Shown here: piece after piece, positions 36,048-45,566 of the stretch
Position numbering within the stretch: the first letter of the stretch is position 1
Layout of the letters: each line of letters begins with the position of its first letter
NCBI GenBank assembly: GCA_022376465.1
Contig: JACDTU010000017.1
Span: forward strand, 496,001-560,000
DNA from: Cubamyces lactineus
Taxonomy: Eukaryota > Basidiomycota > Agaricomycetes > Polyporales > Polyporaceae
Length of the DNA: 64,000 nt
Direction: 5' to 3'
The notes under the pieces: generated by a model
What the model was told of the DNA's origin: nothing
The model's database searches: none
The model's input: the letters and a program-made list of their open reading frames with translations, nothing else
Made by a program: the position numbers and the translations under genes

Positions 36048-37344
36048 ATGCCTCCTAAACCTGCGACGTCCAAGGGAAAGACGAAACCCGGCGCAAAACC
36101 TGCTGCCTCCCGCCAGAAGGCTGCGCTCAAGCAACCCTTGCCAGTCGCGGACCGGCTAAAGCGACTCTTCACCTCGCTCTGTGCCCAGATCGACGGCGGG
36201 CACTTTGCAAACGCCATCAAGACATGCGACAAGAGTGCGTAACCCACACCAAAGCGTGTACTAGCTCTAAACAACTCGCTCTGGCCAATAGTACTCCGTC
36301 TTGACCCGCGCGACCCAGACGCGCTGCAGACGAAGCTCTTCCTCTTACTGCAGACAGACCAATATGCGGCTGCGCTTGCAATGATTGCGGGCGAAGGCGA
36401 TGGGGGCGATGCACATGCATTTGAGAAGGCGTACTCGCTGTACAGGCTTCATCGAGAGGAGGAGGCGGCATCCGTCCTCGAGGGTTTGAAGGGCCAAGAC
36501 CAGGCGGATGATAGAGGGTTGCAACATCTTGAGGCGCAACTGGTGCGATCTTGTATCTCAAACACACGTTTTCTAGGCTCTAACAACATGCAGGCCTACC
36601 GCCAAGGCTCATATCAATCTGCCGTCGACTTGTACAATCAACTACTTGATACTGCAGAGCCTGTGAGTATCCGTATCAGCCCGTGTGAGAGATGTATCCA
36701 TCGCGGATACATCCATCGGCCTCCGTGAAGCGCTCGAGTCGTACGGCTACAGGACTGTAGGCCTCGAGGATGACACTGCGGGGCCGCGCATACCCCTCGA
36801 TGATCATGAATTTGGGACAGTGCCCACGGCTTCCATGCATCCGGAATGAATTGGCCCGTGTGATATATATTTATTGACGTCGCTTCGCTTCCAGGACTCG
36901 GAAGAGCAGTCCGACATCCTCACAAACCTTGAGGCAGCCCAGAAACACCTTGACTTTATCGAATCAGGTTTCCTACAGGCGCTCGATGCGCTCCCAACAT
37001 CGATCTCGAACAGTTTGCAGACCGCTCCACCACCCCAACAGCAGTCCACTTCGGCGCTGGCATCTGTTGCAGCTGCGTCTGCGCCTGCTCAAGATGCCGC
37101 CGACGACGCCACGAAGCGGCCGAAGAAGGTGCGCATGAAGCGTGTGCCGAAGGGGGTAATACCTGGGGTTACTCCCCCTCCGGATCCAGAGCGGTGGCTC
37201 AAGAAGAGCGAACGGTCCACGTTTGCGAACAGACGGCGGAGGGGCGGAGGTGGGGCGACCCAAGGTATTGTGGAGACCGCAGGGTCTTCTGCAGGGCAGG
37301 GCGCGAAAGGAGCCAGTGGCTCAAAGGGCAAAAGGAAGAAGTAG
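36048..37344 (+). CDS. SRP72: Signal recognition particle subunit SRP72, short form
   Basis: Four exons, 36048-36234, 36292-36542, 36594-36662 and 36895-37344, give 318 residues. SRP72 binds 7SL RNA together with SRP68 and helps target ribosomes to the endoplasmic reticulum. The N-terminus begins with a basic Lys/Ala-rich tail, then TPR-like helices (RLKRLFTSLCAQIDGGHFANAIKTCDK, LRLDPRDPDALQTKLFLLLQ, EKAYSLYRLHREEEAASVLEG, YRQGSYQSAVDLYNQLL; each given here in order). The C-terminus has the RNA-binding signature KKVRMKRVPKGVIPGVTPPP then DPERWLKKSERSTF (about residues 246-279), and a basic Gly-rich end. Typical SRP72 proteins exceed 550-600 residues with many more TPRs, so the middle appears to be missing. 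The missing part would fall around the unusually long 232-nt third intron. Confidence 0.88.
36691..36713 (+). repeat. Perfect 9-bp inverted repeat inside SRP72 intron 3
   Basis: GATGTATCC, five bases, then GGATACATC. The arms are perfectly complementary and could form a hairpin in the pre-mRNA of the oversized third intron. Confidence 0.8.
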
Positions 37345-38222
37345 ATTTGGTAAGTAGGCATCTATCGTCTGGTCCGAGTCAATACGTACCCCGCGTGGCT
37401 AACGTGCCGCTTGTTACAGGTCATCTAGAGTTTGCCTTGTGTGCTCATCGTGCTCGCCCTGTCTTTGTACACAAATGAAAGTCTGATCGCGGCGTTTGGA
37501 GTCCCCGCCCACATAGATTTTTCCGTGCGTCTTCGGGTTCTCGATGTGATTGATATGATTCTCGCGTCATCTACTCATCACGAACGAGGAGTTCGACATT
37601 GTTTCCGCCTTTCTGCAGCTCATTGAACGCTAAAGCCGATGTTCTTGGCGTCCCGGAGAACGATCACGTGTCGGAGGCACCATCCTGCTCGTGTTTCGCG
37701 TGAGGTCGGAGGCGCGCAATTACACTTTACTGTTCGCAAGACGGCCTTGGGAAGCGTTCACGCCGATTATACACGGTGAGACTGACTGATCAACAACCTC
37801 CTGGGGCTAGAGAGCGCATAAACCTCGCTCTGAGTAGAGTAGCCAGAGATCTGTCATTACGAGCGTTCGAGGGGAGCTGCTCTGGTCCACCACACTGTCG
37901 TGGACATCGCCATCCGGCGAAGAACATCCGCGAAATGCAGACCAGCGGAGAGCTAGGACTAGCCGTCATCTCCGCCGCCGGGAAGCTTCATGCAGGCGAG
38001 TCTATACTCCGCCACGTTTACGATCACAGGCCAGTCCGTCTTCACCCCGCGCATTCTAGGCATGCACACCACGCCCCACGCCACTCGCTGGCCATGCAGG
38101 ATGGACCATAAAAGCCGAACAGATGAGACGGAGACCCCGTCAGCATTGCGGTCTCTCCTCACCTGCAAGTGCAACGCCCCGACTTCACTTTCAGAATTCA
38201 CCCATTCACGACAACCAGTAAA
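37345..38222. other. Intergenic region, nothing recognised
   Basis: About 0.9 kb between SRP72 and the histidine-phosphatase-like gene, both on the + strand. It should contain the SRP72 3' end and the promoter of the next gene. Open frames on either strand overlap each other and show no domain. Confidence 0.5.
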
Positions 38223-40065
38223 ATGTCCCACCCTGAAGTCCTCGGCGTCGTCGTCGTCGCTCGCAACGGAGACCGCACCGAATGCTACCAGGACCCCATC
38301 ACCCAGAAGTCGGAGTACACCCAGAGCACTCCGCTCGGTGAGGTAATTCTTTTTTTTTCCCACAAGTGTGCGACGTCGCGTAGCGTTTACTGAACTCCGC
38401 ACCTCTGCCTCCAGGCCCAGGCCCACCAACTCGGGGCGTACCTCCGTAACCTGTACCTGAACCCGAGCTCGTCGTCGCACATCCGGGGCATCCACAGCGA
38501 CCTCGTCAACCTCAAGGAGGTCCACGTCCGCGTCAAGGTTGGTGGTGAGGGCGCAGCGGTCTTCGACTCCGCGACGGCCCTCCTCCAGGGCCTGTTCCCG
38601 CCCAACCCCGCGAACCGCATCACTTTGGCGAACGAGACGACGATCGTCGCTCCGCTCAACGGGTACCAGTACATTCCTGTCGAGACCGTCGAGCCCAACA
38701 ACGACCGTTCCCTCGAGCCCTGGACGGACTGTCCCGTAGGCTATATTCAAAATGACGGCTGCGGGTGAAGGAACTGACACGCTTTCTGCAGGCCTTCCAG
38801 AAGCACGTTCAGGATGTGCAGAACTCGGCCGAGTTCAAGGAGATGTCTAAGAACGCCCAGCCGTTCTTTGGCGCTCTGAGGGACTTTGTCTTCGGACGGG
38901 AGGCCTCCATGGAGAACGTGGTACGTCTAGCTTGCACTCCAGGACGAGGCGCGCACTGATGGATTTCCGTGATCCCTTTGTAGTACAACGTGAGTGGACA
39001 GCGGCTAGCGACCTGTGCATACGAATGCTGACAATCACCAGATCTGGGACTTCGTCAACTCCGAGCTCATTCACAACAAGACTTACGCGCACCGCCTGCC
39101 GCCCACGTTCATCGAGCAGGCCCGCGGCTACGCCAACCTGCGCGAGGACGCCATCTACTCTGACAAGGCGATGGACGGCATCGGAAACAGTTCGTCTCTT
39201 CATCCATCTCTGTTCCCGCTGCGCCTCTCTGACAGCAAGTGCACCCGGCAGTCGCGAGCCGTGCCGCGTTGAGCTCGATCCTGAAGGCCCTCCAGCGCAT
39301 CGCGTTCAACGGCGACCCGCTGCAGTTCATGGTTATCGAAACGACGTACCAGCCGTTCATCTCGTTCTTCCACCAGACCGGTGTCGTCGACTCCCACCCG
39401 GAGCTCAAGGCCATCCGTAAGTCCGGCTATGATCGCAGGCAGCGTCGAGCCATGCCACTGATCACAACCATGCTGTGCAGCGGATTTCGGTTCCGCGCTC
39501 GCTATTGAGCTCCGTCGGGCTCCCCCGCCGGACGCGCGCGATTTCCTGCGCTTCAAGTTCAGGAACGGCACGCACGAGGACTTCAGGACCATCCACGTCT
39601 TCAAGCACCACGAGGACATCCCGCTCACCGAGTTCATCTATCGTCTTGAGGTACGCTGTCCCCCCATTATCCACCTTTACACCTCTAATCTTCACTGTGA
39701 CTCTCTGCATGCAATAGAACTCCGTCATCGACAGCAACCGCGAGTGGGCGCAGGCGTGTAGCATCAGCTCCGACTCGACAGGCTGGCTGGGCCTCCCCGA
39801 GCGCGCGACGACGGGCAGCAAGCTCGCTGACGCGTCCCTCGGCGTGTTCCTCGCGCTCTTCGCGATCCTCGCCATGTTCTTCGTCGGGAAGGCCATCCGC
39901 CGCCGCCGGTCTGTCCGCCTCAGTGGCCCCGAGGTATATGATACTCCCCTCCGTTTCTCGACAGAGTTCGCTCAACACCGTTGGTTGTAGGACCGCCTCT
40001 CTGCGCCGCCGAGCGAGATCGTCGTTCAGTACCGCGACCAGAAGTCCCATGTTGTTCCCTTCTGA
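38223..40065 (+). CDS. Membrane-anchored histidine-phosphatase-fold protein, predicted inactive
   Basis: Nine exons (38223-38342, 38415-38735, 38792-38920, 38984-38989, 39042-39189, 39240-39416, 39481-39650, 39718-39933, 39991-40065) give 453 residues. The chain follows the acid-phosphatase branch of the histidine phosphatase superfamily: N-terminal VVVVARNGDRTECYQDP, LGAYLRNLYL, GGEGAAVFDSATALLQGLFPP, then ETTYQPFISFF, PDFGSALAIELRR and a short cytosolic tail. The catalytic RHGxR motif is RNGDR, so the phosphate-accepting His is Asn, and the distal His-Asp pair is also not seen. One transmembrane helix (about 398-417, LGVFLALFAILAMFFVGKAI) is followed by RRRR, giving a type I-like topology, although no N-terminal signal peptide is obvious. 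Exon 4 is only 6 nt. It is likely a pseudo-phosphatase; the role is unknown. Confidence 0.88.
38984..38989 (+). other. 6-nt microexon (TAC AAC)
   Basis: The flanking exons end AAC GTG (38920) and begin ATC TGG (39042), both in phase 0. Between them TTTGTAG|TACAAC|GTGAGT forms an acceptor, two codons and a donor, restoring VYNIWDFVN. Skipping it would leave the frame intact and delete Tyr-Asn. Confidence 0.75.
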
Positions 40066-40442
40066 AGGCTCGGCGTGAGAACGACGTGATCCGATTTCGC
40101 TGCTGGTGCGGACATGATGTGTGATGCTTGCGCTGGGACTGTTGGATCGGATTTGCAAGGGCCGGACTTCACTTCATCTCATGTTTCCACCATTCTCGCT
40201 TGTACGATTGGCTTGTACTTCGTCTGTTGTCTGTATCATATTGTACGGAAAACTTACCACTGCATGTATATATGAACGTTTGCCTGTTCTCATCGACGCA
40301 TTTACTCATTTGAACCCGGGCCATCTCTGTGCAACGAAGAGCGGAAAACCATGGCTATGCTTTGGCGCTAAACTCTCGGTAGTCGAGAAGTACAATCAAG
40401 AATCGACGCAATACAGTCCATGAAACAGTCCGAGATGTGTCA
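40066..40442. other. Convergent 3' intergenic region
   Basis: About 380 bp between the stop codons of two convergent genes. The + strand part is T-rich with TATATGAACG and TTGTACGG strings, and holds the 3' ends of both transcripts. No coding frame is supported. Confidence 0.5.
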
Positions 40443-43400
40443 TTACGAGATCGTGAAGTTGGACGAGTGCCCAACGAAAGGCGTGATATTCCCAATGAGA
40501 GGCTTGCTGTCTCCGAAGTACGTGAGGCGGTAGGTCCCGGCTGCCACACAAATTCGATCAGTCTACAGTGTATCAAGCGTAGGAGGTCATACTCACAAGG
40601 AGTGCCGTCCTCGATCACCCTGAGAGACATGTGAAACATCAGCATACGCAACATGAGAGGCGCAGTTTGCTTACCATGTGATGTTGACCGTGCTCGTGCC
40701 GAGGATCTAAGCAGTGACAACGTTATTGAACGCTCGAATGACCAGAATGGCGTACTAGCGGAGACATACCGTGCTGGTCCTCGTCCACTGGTACGTAGTC
40801 GAGGGATGCGAATCCGAGCGTACAGCCTTCCACTGACCGTTCACAAGCTGGTCGACAGTCAAGAATGTCTGCTCGAGACGGAGGTTGTTCTGCATGATGA
40901 CGCGTTAGTAGCTGTTTCCTTGGACTCGCACGGTCGCTAGGGCCGACGTACCCTGGGGTTAGCACTAGGAAGGAAACGTTCAGCTCCCGTGGACCCGAGA
41001 TGGAGGGGAAAGCAGAAAACGTACCCGACGAAGGTGGCGATGACCGCCTCGCCCGCCGTGTACGGCGACGAGGTGCGCACGTCCGTCAAGACGTCGCCGA
41101 AGTCACGGCCAATGCCTGCGGCGTCGAATACCACACCGGTCTGAGGGAGTGGGCTGTTCAGCAAGATAGAATGGGGATATATTCTGGATACGGCGGACGT
41201 GCCTGGAGCGAGATCGCCTTCGACGTCTGATCCACTGGGGCAGGGTCAGAGGGAGGCTGGCCGGTCGCGTCATCCGCCAGGTAGGAGACGATGCTGCTGT
41301 ACTTGTCCTGTACGTGTAGTCAGTCGCCAATCCTCGGTGCATACACGCAGCTGAACACGTACGATGTACGAATCCAACGTCCCTATCGACGAGTGGGAGT
41401 GAGCGATGAAGTGATACATACAGACGAAGAGAACGCTTATGGCGTACATTGTCCAAAGATCGTCGAAGCGCCTTCGTACCGTTGCACAGAATACTCCTCG
41501 GGGGTCGCTACGTAGTGCGCGTAGGTATTCGCGGGGCCGGCGATCACGACGTATGCGTCGTTGCCCAGGACGCCTTCCGAAATGAGCTTCGCCCTCAACG
41601 CCTCCCTACGCAGTCACAGAATCAGCGTATAAGACCGATCGTGTTGAGGGGAGCATTTGAAGTAGCACGCACCTCATACGGCGACCGGACATCGTGGTAA
41701 GCTCGCCGGGCATAACGAGGATAACGAGCTGTCCGATGCGGAGCATCTGGATATCGACCGTGTTGGGCGACCATTCGTACGGCCAGTGCGCGAAGCCCTG
41801 TTATGGGAGCGGGAGGTGCTCAGGACGTGGGTTGGATAGGAAGCCGACGGGTAGTGTACATACGGTGTTCAGCAAGATGGGCTTGGGAAACTGGCAGTCA
41901 ATCTGCTGCTGGTCTGGATCGGGGGTGACGGCACCTAAGAGCAAACACGGTTGGCATCAGCTATAGTACTCCGAGCCGCCGAACATGCAACGTGTTCGTA
42001 CCCTTGACGAGCTCCCAGAACGGATTCCTAAGCGTGGCATCAGGTCAGCTGGGCGGAGTAGAGATAATCGAAGTGCGTACTGAGTGTTTGAAGAGTTATC
42101 GCCCTGAATGAAGTCGAACGCCCCGGGACCGTCACTATAGAGATGTCAGATCCGCGCTTCGTGTTTTTCGGTAGCGCACATACGTAGTTCCACCTGCGAA
42201 CGAGTACCCCATGGCGGGCGGGCACGTTTGCACGGATGTCCCGTTAGGCAGCGTGAACGAACGGAACGACCTGCACGAATATAACATGTCAATTACCCAG
42301 CAATTCTCCTCGACCTCTGCAGTCGATATGCTCACGACGTACATGTTCATGTAGGTGTGCACCCACTTCACGAGACCGGTAATCGGGGTGAGCTGTTGGC
42401 CCATGAGCGTCTTCGCGCCGTCGACCTGGTACTGAGCAATGATCTTATTCGACTCGAAGTCTGAGATGCGGAAGCCCGGACCACTGCTCCGAAGTCAGAA
42501 AGTGTAGGATGCATATGGTGAGGAACAGGGCGTACGCACCGGCCATGGCAATCCTCAGTCTTGTTGCCGCAAGTGGAGTGGTCGAAGTCGCATGGCTGGC
42601 CGTCCCAAGGCTGGCCAGGACTCTCGCAGAACGCGCCCAGACTATGATGATTTGCACGTCAGCACGATCATGAGCTGGAGGAGAAACGGTGTACTGACGT
42701 GTTGGGGCTGGTGTCTCCTACGTTTGCTGGAACGCATGTTAGCAAGTTGTATGCGATGAGTTGATACGCCAAACTCACATTGGGCGAAGCCTGCGACGAA
42801 TGTATTGTTTCCAGGCATTGCATCCGGCTCGATGGAGGCTATCTGTAGCGTTAACCTTAATCCGTACGAGAAAGCATAGGGCACGCGCACATTCATACAA
42901 ATACGCCGCCATTCCCTTGTTGTCACTACTGACTAGGGTATTGTTCTTCGCAGACGCTCATCAGTTGGCTTCGAACTCGAGAGCAACAATGCATCCCTCA
43001 CCTCGTAGATGCTGGTCCCATGGACGGCGAAGAAGCTGAGGAAACCGCGCGCGTTCCCATTGGCATCGTCGAAGCGGACCAAAGTCAGGTCCTTGTCCTG
43101 ATCGTACTGGTACCGCGCACGCTCCTCTGCAGGGTTGGCGAGGTACGCGCTAGGAGACCGGTTCCTATTTCCGTCCACAACCGTAGTATTTCCCAGACTT
43201 AGCTTGCCCTCGGCGAGGCTTGCGTGGGCGCGCTTGACTGCAAGGACGGTCCCGGCGACTATGGCTTGAGCAGTCTGGTTGACATAGCCGAGAGCAGTGA
43301 TCTGGGGGAGAAGATCCTCGAGGTACCCGCCGACACCGCTGTGCTGGTGGGTGGAGCTGAGAGCTATGTTCTCGTTCGTGTAGAGCCCCGGGAACTCTGA

Positions 43401-44123
43401 GGACAAGGCGGAGACAATGGAGCGGCGTACGCCTGTGTCGCCCATAGCAATATCTGCCACACCAAGTCATCATTGGCTGTGATTCTTTCGAGGTCGCTGG
43501 ACGCACCTGCGTTGATGAAGACTACCCTGTTGGAGGGGTTCGCCGCATCCGCAATGATAAACGCGCGACTGCGCTGTCGCATGTGCAAGCCACTATCCAC
43601 CTGGGACAGACTAGCATATCCCTAAAATATTACAATGAGTATTCTGAACTTCTTGAGAGTACTCCCGAAGCGGATGGATGCTGGTGGCGGGAGGCACTTG
43701 CGCAGGGCAACCCCTATTTGGAAACACCGGCGCTAACCGGTTCGAGACCAACGAGTGATGCTCGCCCTGCTCAACGACTGTGCGTCTCGCCCGTCTTGCA
43801 CTTGTTCTACTCACCATCATGTTTGTTTCAACCACTGGCCTGGATCCTACTGCTCAGACCCCTCTCAAGAATATTGTCACGCCAGAATTTTGCTTACCCC
43901 GTAATGTCGCCAATACCTGTGGGGCCCCAACTTGAGCATCATCATCAAGAGAGGCTATCAAGAATCACGTCTACCCACCGAGCCCGAGCAAATACTGCGC
44001 GGATACCCCCTGGACACCCAACACTTTGCTGGACGTGCCATCCGTTAAGACACCCGCCGAGGCGAGAAATGCGGTGAGGCAAAGTAAGCCGCGCTGGAGG
44101 AGCTGCATCGTGGACCTCATCAG
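40443..44123 (-). CDS. Neutral/alkaline ceramidase, secreted or vesicular
   Basis: This enzyme hydrolyses the N-acyl bond of ceramide to release sphingosine and a fatty acid. My 24-exon model closes in frame to 729 residues. Exons run 44123-43979, 43916-43898, 43839-43815, 43621-43507, 43453-43002, 42945-42891, 42838-42779, 42726-42699, 42641-42540, 42483-42343, 42270-42184, 42134-42081, 42027-42002, 41934-41864, 41797-41673, 41605-41448, 41382-41363, 41307-41203, 41140-41025, 40964-40952, 40889-40770, 40706-40675, 40619-40597 and 40540-40443. A signal peptide is seen (LLQRGLLCLTAFLASAG). Then come GLGIGDITGPVVETNMMGYA, the zinc-ligand region STHQHSG (H137, H139), NVGDTSPNT with the predicted nucleophile Ser297, GYSFAGGTTDGPGAFDFIQG, and a C-terminal immunoglobulin-like domain ending SSNFTIS. 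The start at 44123 rather than 44180 is chosen to place the signal peptide at the N-terminus. Confidence 0.96.
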
Positions 44124-45566
44124 GCTCCAGAAGTCGGGTGCGAGACCGGAGGGGTCGACGAGGTACATCCTCCCGGTCAAGAGGGGTAAGAGGTATATGT
44201 GCGAGAAGAGGGGAGACGCCTATCGCCGTATCGGTGATGCAGCTCTACGTCGACCACGCGGTTGTTGTGCAGACTGCTTGGGACGGAGGATCACGAGTGC
44301 CCGGTTCGTGTGATGCAGCTCCGCTACCGGCCTGTGAACAGAAGGACGGAAGACGAAATGGATGCAGGATCGACTATCCGTCGCATGTGATCCAATCACA
44401 AGCTGCCGTTCCTCGACATTGTCGCCATGCAAGGGAAGCTCGGCGACAGCCGCTCACCGATGCTCTCCCGCTTTTGGCTTAAGGCTTAAACTACCGTGCG
44501 TATCCTCAAAAGACGTCTGCCATTCTCACCCCCTCTCTCTTATATAGTCGCAGGTGGCCTTCGCAGACTGGGTACACTTCTAAATCATACCGGCCGCATG
44601 TACGCGAGTTCCATACGCTGATCTTCGTTGGTTGACATCGCACCGCGTGGATATCAGCCAAATACTGAAAGTACTGAATGCTCGTGCCTTCAGTCCGCCT
44701 GGCATTCTTCTACCTCCTCAGGAGCTTGCTATTTATACATCAAGCTTCCGCGATGCTCGTGCGTGTCCGAGATATCCGAACTTTGATTCCTCTCCAGGAC
44801 TCTTTCCTCAGACGCCGTTCTCGGGCATAATCAACCTTACTAGACACGCCCGGCCCCGGCCAGTGTCCGAGTTACCGCCTCTGTCGTCCCGCGATCTTTG
44901 GCCTTGCGGAGCAGCATACTCGAGTCGACGAGGCAAAGTTCTTTGCCAAGCGCGACAGAAGACGCATGAGGAAACTTGCTAACGGTCAGCACTGTGATGT
45001 CTGAGACGAATGTCACTGCATTTATATTGTGTTGAAGGCGCTATCAGCACATAGACATATCATACCATCAATGGCTTCAGGCGCAGGGCTGTAGGTGTGC
45101 TGGGCGTTCGTATAGCATAACCCCATCATCTATACATTGTTCGTATTGAATTCGCCAGTGTAGAGGCCGGGGGTGGTTGGGACGTCCCTCAGGTCGTCTC
45201 GACCTGCAGCCACTTCGCGTCGGTTTTATACACATACGGCTTGCTCAATACGTGCAGACGACTGGGTGTGCAGCGCATGATCCTGATACCATATGCATAG
45301 CGCGTGTCGTACACGGGCGAAGGACAGGCATATCCGCAGGATGTAGACTTAGTGCAACGGCCGTGAGCTATGAGAGATGAACAGAGTCTCAGGCTGCACC
45401 TCACGAAGAGCTGATGTTGTTAAGCGCTCAAGCGTTTGCCTTGGGCGCCTGAGGTCCACTCTGGTGTGGCACGTGGGTGGGACTTGATATGGGCGTCTAA
45501 GAATTTTGGATCGAGCTGCACTGTGATTCCGAAGCTGGCTCTCTCGCCGTCTCCAGCTTCCGCGAC
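44124..45566. promoter_or_regulatory. Divergent intergenic region between ceramidase and UTP20
   Basis: About 1.4 kb between two divergent start codons. On the minus strand a good TATA element, TATATAAG (44546-44539), lies about 415 bp upstream of the ceramidase start and could serve it if the leader is long. The remaining open frames are short and unsupported. Confidence 0.45.

Noticed and set aside
43600..43760. GGTTCGAGACC string resembling a tRNA B box inside a ceramidase intron.
   Set aside because: No matching A box, acceptor stem or anticodon arm on either strand.
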